This document shows positions 11,596 to 20,869 of a DNA stretch of 64,000 nucleotides, piece by piece. Source of the stretch: Martelella alba (GTDB lineage: Bacteria; Pseudomonadota; Gammaproteobacteria; Enterobacterales; Enterobacteriaceae); contig NZ_SZPQ01000004.1 of assembly GCF_005217455.1 (NCBI RefSeq), positions 158,375 through 222,374 on the forward strand, given 5' to 3'. The notes beneath the pieces were generated by a model that did not search any database, was not told where the DNA came from, and worked only from the letters and a program-made list of their open reading frames with translations. The first letter of the stretch is position 1. Each line of letters starts with the position of its first letter. The translations under genes and the position numbers were made by a program.

Positions 11596-14214
11596 ATGAC
11601 TCAGCAGCCGCAAGCGAAATACCGCCATGATTATCGTGCGCCGGATTATACCATTACCGATATCAGCCTGGAATTCGAACTTGACGCCGACACCACCACG
11701 GTGACGGCGGTCAGCCAATGCGTCCGGCAAGGGCAGCCGGACGCGCCCTTGTTGCTTAATGGCGAAGATCTTCAATTGCTCAGCGTTCACGTTGACGGCG
11801 TCCAGTGGCCCCACTACCGCCAGGCCGCGCCGGGACTTATCCTCGAGCGACTTCCGGCGGCGTTCACGCTGACAGTGGTCAATGTCATTCATCCCGCGGC
11901 CAATTCCGCCCTGGAGGGGCTGTACCCGTCGGGCAGCGCGCTCTGTACGCAATGCGAGGCGGAGGGCTTTCGCCATATCACCTATTATCTCGACCGTCCT
12001 GATGTCCTGGCGCGTTTCACCACGCGGATCGTGGCCGATAAGGCCCGTTATCCCCATTTATTGTCCAACGGCAATCCTGTGGACCACGGCGAGATGGCCG
12101 ATGGCCGACATTGGGTGGTCTGGCGGGACCCCTTCCCCAAACCCTGTTATCTTTTTGCCCTGGTGGCCGGCGATTTCGATGTGCTGCGCGACAGCTTTAC
12201 CACAGGCTCGGGACGTACCGTGGCATTGGAACTTTTTGTCGATCGCGGTAACCTTGACCGGGCCGAATGGGCCATGGTTTCGCTCAAACAGGCCATGAGT
12301 TGGGATGAAACCCGCTTTGGGCTGGAATATGATCTGGATATCTACATGGTGGTCGCCGTCGACTTTTTCAATATGGGCGCCATGGAAAACAAGGGGCTGA
12401 ACGTTTTCAACTCGAAGTATGTTCTGGCTCGGGCCGAAACCGCCACAGACAACGATTATCTCAATATCCAGCGGGTTATCGGCCATGAATATTTCCACAA
12501 CTGGACCGGTAACCGCATTACTTGCCGCGATTGGTTCCAGCTCAGCCTGAAGGAAGGGCTGACGGTGTTTCGCGATCAAGAATTCAGCGCCGATCTCGGT
12601 TCGCGGGCGGTAAATCGCATCGGTAATGTCCGGGTATTGCGCGGTTCGCAATTTGCCGAGGATGCCAGTCCGATGGCGCATCCGATACGACCGGAAAAAG
12701 TCATCGAGATGAACAATTTCTACACGCTGACGGTGTATGAGAAGGGCGCGGAAGTCATCCGGATGCTGCATACCCTGCTCGGCGAGGAGAAATTTCAGGC
12801 GGGCATGCGGCTTTATGTGCAACGGCATGACGGTGCCGCCGCCACATGCGATGACTTCGTCAATGCCATGGAGCAGGCTTCCGGCATTGACCTGACCTTG
12901 TTCCGTCGCTGGTATGCACAATCCGGCACGCCAATCCTGTCGGTACGCGACGACTATGATCCCGAACTACAGCAATACCAGTTGCATGTCAGCCAGATGA
13001 CCCCGCCGACCGCCGATCAAAGCGAAAAATCGCCGTTGCATATTCCGTTGAAAATCGAATTGTACGACGCCGTCGGCCAGGTTATCCCGTTACGGCGCGA
13101 GGGCCGCGCGGTTGCTAATGTGTTGAATGTCACCGAGTCGGTGCAGACCTTTATGTTTGACGAGGTGCCGTCATTGCCCGTCCCCGCGTTGCTGTGCGGT
13201 TTTTCCGCGCCGGTTAAGCTGGAATACCCCTATTGCGATCAACAGTTGACCTTTCTGATGCGCCATGCTTCTGATGACTTTTCCCGCTGGGACGCGGCGC
13301 AAAGCCTGCTGGCCACTTATATTCGCCTGAGCGTGGCGCGTTTTAGCCAAAAGCAGCCGCTGAAATTGCCGCTGCACGTGGCGGATGCCTTCCGGGGCGT
13401 ATTGCTCGATCCGTCCCTGGACCCGGCTCTAACGGCGCAGATCTTGACGTTGCCTGGGGAAAATGAAATGGCGGAGCTGTTCGATGTCATTGATCCGGGC
13501 GCCATACATGCGGTGCACGAAGCGTTAATTCGTTGTTTGGCCAGCGAGCTGTCCGACGAATTGTCGGCAGTCTATCACGCCAACCAAACGCCGCAGTATC
13601 GCGTCGAGCAGCAGGATATCGGTAAACGGGCCTTGAAAAATGTCTGCCTGTTCTATTTGGCGTTCGGCGAACACGACCAGGCGGTGCGGCTTATCACCCG
13701 ACAATATCGTCTGGCGGATAACATGACCGACAGGTTGGCGGCCATCAGCGCGGCGGTGGCGGCGCAATTGCCCTGCGAGGCGACGCTGCTGGCTGAGTTC
13801 GACGGGCAGTGGCATCATGACGGTCTGGTGATGGATAAATGGTTTACCCTTCAGGCTACCAGTCCGTCCGGAGATGCGTTGAACCGGGTGAAGTCCTTAT
13901 TGACCCACCGCGCATTCAGCCTGAATAATCCCAACCGCACCCGATCGCTTATCGGCGCCTTCGCTTCCGGCAATCCCGCGGCGTTTCATGCCGCCGACGG
14001 CAGCGGCTACCATTTTCTGGCGGAGATCCTCGCCGAGCTCAATACGCGTAATCCTCAGGTGGCATCGCGGCTTATCGAACCGCTGATCCGACTGCGGCGT
14101 TATGACCCGTCGCGCCAGGCGCTGATGCGCCAGGCGTTGACGACCCTCAAGGCCCTGCCGAATCTCTCCGGGGATTTGTACGAGAAAATCCACAAGGCGT
14201 TGGATGCCGAATGA
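11596..14214 (+). CDS. pepN: Aminopeptidase N (M1 family)
   Basis: Major cytoplasmic zinc aminopeptidase with broad specificity. The start at 11596 (MTQQPQAKYRHDYRAPDYT) aligns residue by residue with the E. coli N-terminus and follows AAGG. The 872-residue protein carries the substrate motif GAMEN from residue 261 and the zinc motif HEYFH at 297-301, with the third ligand in the following KEGLTVFRDQEF segment. These positions equal E. coli numbering. In E. coli the ssu genes and a fimbrial cluster separate pepN from pyrD; here an ecsC-like gene does. Confidence 0.97.
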   Translation: MTQQPQAKYRHDYRAPDYTITDISLEFELDADTTTVTAVSQCVRQGQPDAPLLLNGEDLQLLSVHVDGVQWPHYRQAAPGLILERLPAAFTLTVVNVIHPAANSALEGLYPSGSALCTQCEAEGFRHITYYLDRPDVLARFTTRIVADKARYPHLLSNGNPVDHGEMADGRHWVVWRDPFPKPCYLFALVAGDFDVLRDSFTTGSGRTVALELFVDRGNLDRAEWAMVSLKQAMSWDETRFGLEYDLDIYMVVAVDFFNMGAMENKGLNVFNSKYVLARAETATDNDYLNIQRVIGHEYFHNWTGNRITCRDWFQLSLKEGLTVFRDQEFSADLGSRAVNRIGNVRVLRGSQFAEDASPMAHPIRPEKVIEMNNFYTLTVYEKGAEVIRMLHTLLGEEKFQAGMRLYVQRHDGAAATCDDFVNAMEQASGIDLTLFRRWYAQSGTPILSVRDDYDPELQQYQLHVSQMTPPTADQSEKSPLHIPLKIELYDAVGQVIPLRREGRAVANVLNVTESVQTFMFDEVPSLPVPALLCGFSAPVKLEYPYCDQQLTFLMRHASDDFSRWDAAQSLLATYIRLSVARFSQKQPLKLPLHVADAFRGVLLDPSLDPALTAQILTLPGENEMAELFDVIDPGAIHAVHEALIRCLASELSDELSAVYHANQTPQYRVEQQDIGKRALKNVCLFYLAFGEHDQAVRLITRQYRLADNMTDRLAAISAAVAAQLPCEATLLAEFDGQWHHDGLVMDKWFTLQATSPSGDALNRVKSLLTHRAFSLNNPNRTRSLIGAFASGNPAAFHAADGSGYHFLAEILAELNTRNPQVASRLIEPLIRLRRYDPSRQALMRQALTTLKALPNLSGDLYEKIHKALDAE

Positions 14215-14502
14215 CATCCACCGGATCGGCCCCGTCGATCCGGCGCGTCGGCGGGATGTTGTTCCCGGACTGACCATGATGGCCGGCGGTGCCGGCCCAA
14301 ACCACCGAATATAAGCAAGACGGTCGCCGTTATGGCCCTTGGGTCGATTTTTGCGCGGCCTTTCCAGAAAATCACATAGGCTTTTTGCGTCTTTTTCGGC
14401 TTTTCTCCATGATTGTCCTTCCGGTTCAAGGAATAGAACCTTAGCCCGTAGCGGTATAGCGGCGGCGGGCGATGCTGCTTCATTTAAGGGAGGTTTACTG
14501 TC

Positions 14503-15399
14503 ATGATCCCAGGAAAATACGACACAGAGGCCATGCTTGCCATCATGTCATGGAAAACCGCGCGGGAGAGCGGGCCTACGGGTCTGTCGAATCCGTTGAG
14601 AGCCTCACTGGCGCGCGCCGGCGAGGCCGTTTTTGATGCACCGGTCATCGGCTCGGCGCTGCAAGGCGTTCTAAGCGCGTTGAATCATGTTTGTAATGAG
14701 ATGGCGCAACTTAGTCTGCGGCCGCAAGCTATTTTCGCGGAATTTCGCCAGGAGGGATATGGCGCCATCGAATCGCTGGAGGATATTGCCCGGTTACCAC
14801 TGGAAAACATCGATCGCTGCGTCGGCCGCCTGGACGTGAAATACAAGGGTCTGGCCCTCGCTGAAGGCGTAACGGCGGGATTAACCGGTATGGCGGGCCT
14901 GGCGCTGGATATTCCTTCCCTTGTCCTGCTCAACCTGCGGGCAATCGGTGAATATGCCACCTATTACGGTTTTGATATCGTTTCGTATGAGGAAAGGCTT
15001 TTCGCATTGCAAATCCTATGCCTGGTCACCGCGCCGGCCGGGGCCGCAAAACAACTCGCCATGGCGCAACTGAGGGGGATTATTCAAGATACGGTTAAGC
15101 AAAGAACCTGGCGGCAATTGGAACAACACGCGACAGTAAAAATGATACGCGGTCTCGCCCAAACGCTGGGCATTCGCCTGACCAAAGCCAAATTGGCGCA
15201 AACTTTGCCCCTAATCGGCGCGGCGTTGGGCGGCGGTTATAATCTGGCGTTAACTGCGAAGGTGTGCGATGCGGCGTACCATACCTATCGCGAGCGTTTT
15301 CTTGTGCGGCGATTCGGCGCGCGAATCACCAGTATCACGCAAGACCGGCACGAGGCGGGTCCTGTCGCCGCCCTTGGTCCGCCGGAATCGGTAGACTAG
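14503..15399 (+). CDS. EcsC-family protein of unknown role
   Basis: The 298-residue protein resembles the EcsC family, named after the third gene of the Bacillus ecs locus. The family's biochemical role is not settled. Visible features are a Gly/Ala-rich central region (LAEGVTAGLTGMAGLALDIPSLVLLNLRA) typical of the family and a second hydrophobic Gly-rich stretch near residues 235-250 (LPLIGAALGGGYNLALTAK). The start has a strong GGGAGG site. It stands alone between pepN and pyrD, so it looks like an accessory gene in the core segment. The family call comes from memory of its motifs. Confidence 0.75.
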   Translation: MIPGKYDTEAMLAIMSWKTARESGPTGLSNPLRASLARAGEAVFDAPVIGSALQGVLSALNHVCNEMAQLSLRPQAIFAEFRQEGYGAIESLEDIARLPLENIDRCVGRLDVKYKGLALAEGVTAGLTGMAGLALDIPSLVLLNLRAIGEYATYYGFDIVSYEERLFALQILCLVTAPAGAAKQLAMAQLRGIIQDTVKQRTWRQLEQHATVKMIRGLAQTLGIRLTKAKLAQTLPLIGAALGGGYNLALTAKVCDAAYHTYRERFLVRRFGARITSITQDRHEAGPVAALGPPESVD

Positions 15400-15496
15400 G
15401 AGTAGGAGGCGATTTTTTTGCCTTGTTCAATTCCTTTTCCCTAGAGGATGCCGGATAATACCGCCCCGGTTGCAACCGGGACATTAGGAGACCCCC

Positions 15497-16510
15497 ATGC
15501 TTTACCCCCTCGTCAAACAGGCCTTGTTCCAGCTTGATCCGGAACGCGCCCACGAATTCACTTTCCGTCAACTGCGCCGGATCACCGGTACGCCGTTGTT
15601 GCCGCTGATTCGTCAGTCTCTTCCCGCCAAAACGGTGAATTGCATGGGCATCGTGTTTAAAAATCCGTTGGGGTTGGCCGCCGGACTGGACAAGGATGGC
15701 GACTGTATTGATGCCCTTGGCGCCATGGGATTCGGTTTTATCGAGGTGGGTACGGTGACGCCGCGTCCTCAGCCCGGCAATGATAAACCGCGTCTGTTCC
15801 GACTGGTTGCGGCGGAAGGCTTGATCAACCGTATGGGGTTCAATAATCGGGGTGTTGATTATCTTATTGAAAATGTTAAAAAATCCCATTATGACGGCGT
15901 GCTTGGCATCAATATTGGCAAAAATAAAGCCACGCCGGTAGAGCGGGGGAAAGAGGATTATCTCTACTGCATGGAAAAAGTGTATCCCTATGCCGGTTAT
16001 ATTGCGATTAACATCTCCTCGCCCAATACCCCTGGCTTGCGAACTTTGCAATTCGGCGAGGCGCTGGATGATTTATTGCTGGCCGTCAAAAATAAGCAGG
16101 CCGAGTTGCATCGTTACCATCATAAATATGTCCCGCTGGCGGTGAAAATCGCCCCTGATCTGACCGATGAAGAGCTGGCGCAGGTCGCGCAATGTCTTGT
16201 CCGCCATAATATCGACGGCGTGATCGCCACCAATACCACCATTGAACGGGACCTGGTGCAAGGGCTGCCCCACTGCAATCAGACCGGCGGGTTAAGCGGT
16301 CGGCCGCTGCAATCCCGAAGCACCGAAGTGATCCGGCGGCTCTCGCAGGAATTGAAGGGCGCGCTGCCCATTATCGGCGTGGGTGGTATTGATTCGTTGA
16401 TTGCCGCGCGGGAAAAGATAGCGGCCGGCGCATCCCTGATTCAAATATATTCCGGGTTTATTTACCACGGGCCTCGCTTGATTAAAGACATTGTGACGCA
16501 TATATCTTGA
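15497..16510 (+). CDS. pyrD: Dihydroorotate dehydrogenase (quinone), class 2
   Basis: Membrane-associated FMN enzyme that oxidises dihydroorotate to orotate using quinone, the fourth step of UMP synthesis. The 337 residues match class 2 enzymes (E. coli 336). The N-terminal amphipathic helix region ([20 protein letters not shown]) sits at the membrane. The core has [26 protein letters not shown] with the class 2 catalytic Ser in this segment, and a C-terminal FMN-binding GVGGIDS. The ribosome binding site is TTAGGAG. Confidence 0.96.
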   Translation: MLYPLVKQALFQLDPERAHEFTFRQLRRITGTPLLPLIRQSLPAKTVNCMGIVFKNPLGLAAGLDKDGDCIDALGAMGFGFIEVGTVTPRPQPGNDKPRLFRLVAAEGLINRMGFNNRGVDYLIENVKKSHYDGVLGINIGKNKATPVERGKEDYLYCMEKVYPYAGYIAINISSPNTPGLRTLQFGEALDDLLLAVKNKQAELHRYHHKYVPLAVKIAPDLTDEELAQVAQCLVRHNIDGVIATNTTIERDLVQGLPHCNQTGGLSGRPLQSRSTEVIRRLSQELKGALPIIGVGGIDSLIAAREKIAAGASLIQIYSGFIYHGPRLIKDIVTHIS

Positions 16511-16628
16511 ATACTTCGAGTTGCATCGCGGCGGCAAGTGAATGAACCTCCAGGCGCACAGACAACGCGGTGACTGGGGTGAATGAATGCGGCTAACAAA
16601 GAGCCATATTGGAGTATGACAAGTATAT
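16508..16628 (+). repeat. ERIC-like repeat copy 1, diverged
   Basis: Begins just after the pyrD stop. It has the left-end GAGTTGCATCGCGGCGGCAA, a central GTGACTGGGGTGA and a degraded right end (GGAGTATGACAAGTATA). Length is about 120 bases. It may be transcribed as the 3' end of pyrD mRNA. Confidence 0.8.
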
Positions 16629-16723
16629 CTTGAGACTTTTTGACATTTAAAGGGCCTTTGGGGTTTATTTATTCCCTAGGCTCGTTTATCTTTTATCATG
16701 ATGTTGATCAATTTTGGTGGAAA

Positions 16724-16788
16724 TACTCCTGAATAATTCGAGTTGCATCGTCGCCAACAAAGAGGCAACTTGAAGTATGGCGAGTATA
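16724..16788 (+). repeat. ERIC-like repeat copy 2, internally deleted (65 bp)
   Basis: Contains the left end (AATAATTCGAGTTGCATCG) joined directly to the right end (CCAACAAAGAGGCAACTTG then AAGTATGGCGAGTATA). About 60 bases of the palindromic core are missing compared with copy 3. Confidence 0.8.
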
Positions 16789-16913
16789 TACTCTAAATAA
16801 TTCACGTCGCATCGTGACGGCAAGTGAGTGAACTCCCGGGAACATAGCTGACTATGTGACTGGAGTGAGCGAACGCCGCCAACAAAGGGGCGACTTGAAG
16901 TATGACGAGTATA
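16787..16913 (+). repeat. ERIC-like repeat copy 3, full length (127 bp)
   Basis: From TATACTC to GAGTATA this copy is 127 bases, the canonical ERIC length. It has the core GTGACTGGAGTGAGCGAA, which matches the conserved ERIC centre. It abuts copy 2, and both share the TATA at the junction. Confidence 0.88.
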
Positions 16914-16979
16914 ATATCCGTAAATTGACACAGGTCCGGATATTATCCAGGCGTTAGCGACGTGATGAAAGGATTGCCT

Positions 16980-17528
16980 ATGAAATTCACACCCGGCGAT
17001 AATTGGCGTTGGTTTTTTGATGCCGAACATGATCGGATGATGCTTGATCTCGCCGACGGTCTAATATTCCGTTCCCGCTTCGGGTCAAAAATGCTGATAC
17101 CCGATGCGTTTGATGAAACCGCTTTTTGTGTGGATGATGCCGCGCTCTATTACCGCTTCGCCGAAAGCTGCCGCGCCCTGCCGTTAGATGAGGAACAATG
17201 CGCGGAATTGGTGTTCAATGCCATGGTGGCTCAGCGTTTTTTAAAGCCGCTCATGCCGAAAAGCTGGCACTTCCAGACACAACCTTCGCCAGCGGACTGG
17301 CGCCCGGCGATGGGTGAGGCGGTGGCGGTGTGTTTGCATGAAACCGGAGGGTACGCCCGCATGCTGGTGGCGGAAGCGGGTGATAACGCCAGTCTATGCG
17401 TACTTGCCCAGCCCCGGCTTACGTTGGCCGCGCGGGAAATGGCCTTGGGCGATGCCATCAAAATCATGCACGACCGGCTGGCGCCCCATGCCCAGTCCGA
17501 GGAAATTCCCTTCGCCGCCGCGGGCTGA
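16980..17528 (+). CDS. zapC: Cell division protein ZapC
   Basis: FtsZ-associated protein that promotes lateral bundling of FtsZ filaments. The 182 residues match the family (about 180). The start at 16980 ([14 protein letters not shown]) follows AAAGGA at good spacing; an in-frame ATG at 16962 is less well placed and adds residues not usual in the family. It comes after an array of ERIC-like repeats and converges with ycbX. Its stop codon lies inside a hairpin shared with that gene. Confidence 0.94.
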   Translation: MKFTPGDNWRWFFDAEHDRMMLDLADGLIFRSRFGSKMLIPDAFDETAFCVDDAALYYRFAESCRALPLDEEQCAELVFNAMVAQRFLKPLMPKSWHFQTQPSPADWRPAMGEAVAVCLHETGGYARMLVAEAGDNASLCVLAQPRLTLAAREMALGDAIKIMHDRLAPHAQSEEIPFAAAG

Positions 17529-17548
17529 GCCGTCCCGTGGCTCAGCCC
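17522..17548. terminator. Shared convergent hairpin between zapC and ycbX
   Basis: A perfect 10-bp inverted repeat (GGGCTGAGCC / GGCTCAGCCC) with a 7-nt loop includes the stop codons of both zapC (17526-17528) and ycbX (17542-17544). No T-tract is seen on either side. Confidence 0.6.
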
Positions 17549-18645
17549 AGCCGGAGATCGGTTTTAGGAATGCAACTGCAGGCGAGCACGCTGCCCGGCT
17601 TTTCCACCGCGCTGGCGGTGAGCGGAGCGACTTCACCCGTCTGCAATGCCACCCGGCAGGTGCCGCACAGTCCCGCCCGACAGGAATAAGGCACGCGGAT
17701 GCCCTGCTGTTCCAGTTGCTCAAGTAGCACCTGCCGATTGTTGCCGGTGAATGTCCGGCCTTTATAATCGATTTGCACGTTTTGCTGTTCGCCCTCGGGC
17801 GTTGCGAAGGTTTCGCCGATTTGGCCGGGGCCGTAGCGGCGGGGGGCATGTTCGTCGATAATCTCCACCTTATCGCCAAGCCGGATGATGCCGTGGCCGC
17901 GTGACAGCATATTTAAGCCAAAATCCACATCGCCGTTATCGGCGGTCCGGTAACGCCGCAAGGTTCGCAAAGGTTCGGCGGCGGCGTGTTTGCAGCCCCG
18001 CTCAATATTGACGGTGGTCAGCACGCAACGACTGCAAGGTTTGGTTACCTCGAAAATCTCCTCGCCGATCCGTAGGGTTCGCCAGCGATCCTCGGCATAA
18101 GGTTCGGCGCCGGTTATCACCAGATTGGGTCGGAACTGGGCCAGCTTGATGCCGCTTGGACATCGGCGCTGCAAATCGTTGAACGACGCCTCATTGATAA
18201 GCAGGTAGGGAAAACCATCGGCGAAGGAAAGCGGGATTTCCGGATACCGTTTGACCCGCCTGCTGCTTTGCGGCCCCGTCCAGCGTAATTGCACCGGCCG
18301 ATGGAAATATCCGCTCAGCCAGTGATTGACGGCATCGGCGGCGATGCGGGCGTTGAAATGGTTGCCCCACACTTCGGTGGGATGCGCGCTGGCCGTAAAA
18401 TCGGCGTAACGGGCCAGGATGCCGCTGCCGTCCGGCGCGCCGATATGCACACCGTCGGCCACCGCCACTGGCGTGAACAAGACCATCTGCGGAAATTGGC
18501 GGGCGGTAATGAAGGTGCCGTCCGTTTCAGTCAGCATCCAACATCGGTCCCCCGCCAACCCTTGATCGCTGACCAGCGCGTGCGAGACTTGCATCCCGCG
18601 CATGGATTTGACGGGATGGATATAAATTCTCGATAAACTGAGCAT
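17542..18645 (-). CDS. ycbX: YcbX, MOSC domain protein with C-terminal 2Fe-2S ferredoxin domain
   Basis: A predicted molybdenum-cofactor-dependent reductase; E. coli YcbX detoxifies N-hydroxylated bases such as 6-hydroxylaminopurine. Its 367 residues have an N-terminal beta-barrel domain ([13 protein letters not shown]), then a MOSC domain with the likely cofactor Cys in [12 protein letters not shown]. The C-terminal plant-type ferredoxin has cluster ligands in [16 protein letters not shown] and LACSC. Length and order match E. coli (369). Confidence 0.94.
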   Translation of the reverse strand: MLSLSRIYIHPVKSMRGMQVSHALVSDQGLAGDRCWMLTETDGTFITARQFPQMVLFTPVAVADGVHIGAPDGSGILARYADFTASAHPTEVWGNHFNARIAADAVNHWLSGYFHRPVQLRWTGPQSSRRVKRYPEIPLSFADGFPYLLINEASFNDLQRRCPSGIKLAQFRPNLVITGAEPYAEDRWRTLRIGEEIFEVTKPCSRCVLTTVNIERGCKHAAAEPLRTLRRYRTADNGDVDFGLNMLSRGHGIIRLGDKVEIIDEHAPRRYGPGQIGETFATPEGEQQNVQIDYKGRTFTGNNRQVLLEQLEQQGIRVPYSCRAGLCGTCRVALQTGEVAPLTASAVEKPGSVLACSCIPKTDLRLG

Positions 18646-18740
18646 ATTGCCTGCCTGGCGGATTCAATTAGGCAACTTTATGACAATGAGTCCGGATTGG
18701 CTATAATGCGCAACAAATTTCTTTTCTGATGATAGGCGCC

Positions 18741-20864
18741 ATGACATATGTACTCTTTGCCAGTACGGCACAAGGTTTGGAAGAACTGCTGAAAAGCGAA
18801 TTGGAGTCACTCGGCGCCGGGCAGTGTAAAATCGCTCTGGGCGGCGTGCATTATACTACCGACTCCCGGGGACTTTACCTCAGCCTGCTATGGAGTCGTC
18901 TGGCCTCGAGGGTTTTCTTGCCCCTTGGCGAATTCGACGTGAAGAGCGATCAGGATTTGTATCAGGGGGCCCGTGAGGTGGACTGGCCGGCGGTATTCCC
19001 GGTGGACAAAAGCTTTGTGGTGCGTTTTAGCGGCACCAGCCAGGTTATCCGCAACAGCCAATATGGCACGCTCAAAGTCAAGGACGCCATAGTCGACAGT
19101 TTCAACGAGCGTCTGGGACAGCGTCCCGATGTGGCCAGACAACAACCCGATATTGCCATTCAGGTGTTTTTGCATCGTGATCATGCGGTGATTTCCCTCG
19201 ATCTGGGCGGTGGCGGGTTGCACCAGCGCGGCTATCGTGACGGCGCCGGACAGGCGCCCCTCAAGGAAAACCTGGCCGCCGCCATTATCCTGCGTTCCGG
19301 CTGGCGGCCGGGCACTCCACTGATGGACCCGTTGTGCGGTTCAGGAACACTGCTCATTGAAGCGGCCTTGATGGCGACGGATCGTGCGCCGGGATTATTA
19401 CGCCGGCAGTGGGGTTTCGCCGCCTGGCGCGGTCACGCGCCGGCGGTCTGGCAAGCGGTGGCATCCGAGGCCGCCGAACGGGCCCGGCTTGGCACCGAGC
19501 GGTGCGCGCCGTTGTTTTTCGGCTCGGATAACGATGCGCGGGTACTGGACAAAGCCCGCGCCAACGCCCGTCGTGCCGGCGTCGGGACATTAGTGACACT
19601 GGCGGTGCGGGACGTCGCCAATCTGGAAAATCCCTTGCCTGACGGCCCCGTGGGAACCGTGGTAAGCAATCCGCCCTATGGCGAACGGCTGGAAAGCGAA
19701 CCGGCGCTGATTGCCTTGCACAACCAGTTGGGACGCGTGATGAAAGCCCGCTTCGGCGGCTGGCGTTTATCGCTGTTTAGCGGATCGCCGGCTTTGCTCG
19801 ACGCATTGCAATTACGCGCCGAGCGCACTTTCAAAGCCAAAAACGGTCCGCTGGACTGCGAACAGAAAAATTATCAACTGGCCGATGCGCCAGTCGCCGT
19901 CGAGGCGCTGCGCCCGGTTGCCGAAGATTTTGCCAATCGGCTGCGGAAAAACTTGCGCGGCCTGGAAAAATGGGCCGCCGGCGAGGGCCTGGAGTGTTAT
20001 CGAATTTATGATGCCGACTTGCCGGAGTACAATGTGGCGGTTGACCGTTACGGTTCATGGCTGGTCGTGCAGGAATACGTCGCGCCGAAAACCGTGGATC
20101 CCAAGCGGGCGCGGCAGCGGTTATACGATGCCATCGCCGCCACGCTGGCGGTGACCGCCACACCCGCCGACCGGCTTGTGGTGAAGGCCCGCGAACGGCA
20201 AAAAGGCCACAGTCAATATGAAAAGCTGGCGCAAAAAGGCGAGTTCCTGCTGATGAACGAGTATGATGCCAAGTTATGGGTCAATTTGACCGATTACCTG
20301 GATACCGGATTGTTTCTCGATCATCGTATCGCCCGCAGAATGCTGGGACGGATGAGCCGGGGCAAGGATTTTCTCAACCTGTTCGCCTATACCGGCGCCG
20401 CCAGCGTCCACGCCGGCCTGGGCGGCGCCCGGTCCACCACATCGGTGGACATGTCCCGCACATATCTGGAGTGGGCGGAAAAAAACCTGCGCAGCAACGG
20501 CCTGACCGGCAGACCGCACCGCTTGATCCAGGCGGATTGCCTGGCCTGGCTCGAGGGTTGCCGTGAAACATTCGATGTGATTTTCATTGATCCGCCGACT
20601 TTCTCCAATTCTAAACGTATGTCGGAGAGTTTCGACGTGCAGCGGGATCATCTGACGCTCATGAAAGCGCTGAAACGGTTGTTGCGGCCAGGCGGTTCCA
20701 TCATGTTTTCCAACAATAAGCGCGGCTTCCGGCTAGACGCCGACGGGATGAAAAAATGGGGACTCGCCGCCCAATCCATCACCGAGCGCACCCGCTCGCC
20801 GGACTTCGCCCGTAATCGCCATATACACAATTGCTGGCTGATAAGCCATGCCGATCAGGATTGA
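18741..20864 (+). CDS. rlmL: Fused 23S rRNA methyltransferase RlmKL (m2G2445 / m7G2069)
   Basis: Bifunctional enzyme that modifies 23S rRNA. The start at 18741 ([17 protein letters not shown]) matches the family N-terminus; an upstream in-frame ATG at 18729 is not needed. The 707 residues contain a THUMP domain. The RlmL half follows with [20 protein letters not shown] and the catalytic SNPPYGERL. The RlmK half has [19 protein letters not shown] and [13 protein letters not shown]. It is followed after 5 bases by uup, so the two are probably co-transcribed. Confidence 0.96.
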   Translation: MTYVLFASTAQGLEELLKSELESLGAGQCKIALGGVHYTTDSRGLYLSLLWSRLASRVFLPLGEFDVKSDQDLYQGAREVDWPAVFPVDKSFVVRFSGTSQVIRNSQYGTLKVKDAIVDSFNERLGQRPDVARQQPDIAIQVFLHRDHAVISLDLGGGGLHQRGYRDGAGQAPLKENLAAAIILRSGWRPGTPLMDPLCGSGTLLIEAALMATDRAPGLLRRQWGFAAWRGHAPAVWQAVASEAAERARLGTERCAPLFFGSDNDARVLDKARANARRAGVGTLVTLAVRDVANLENPLPDGPVGTVVSNPPYGERLESEPALIALHNQLGRVMKARFGGWRLSLFSGSPALLDALQLRAERTFKAKNGPLDCEQKNYQLADAPVAVEALRPVAEDFANRLRKNLRGLEKWAAGEGLECYRIYDADLPEYNVAVDRYGSWLVVQEYVAPKTVDPKRARQRLYDAIAATLAVTATPADRLVVKARERQKGHSQYEKLAQKGEFLLMNEYDAKLWVNLTDYLDTGLFLDHRIARRMLGRMSRGKDFLNLFAYTGAASVHAGLGGARSTTSVDMSRTYLEWAEKNLRSNGLTGRPHRLIQADCLAWLEGCRETFDVIFIDPPTFSNSKRMSESFDVQRDHLTLMKALKRLLRPGGSIMFSNNKRGFRLDADGMKKWGLAAQSITERTRSPDFARNRHIHNCWLISHADQD

Positions 20865-20869
20865 ATGCC

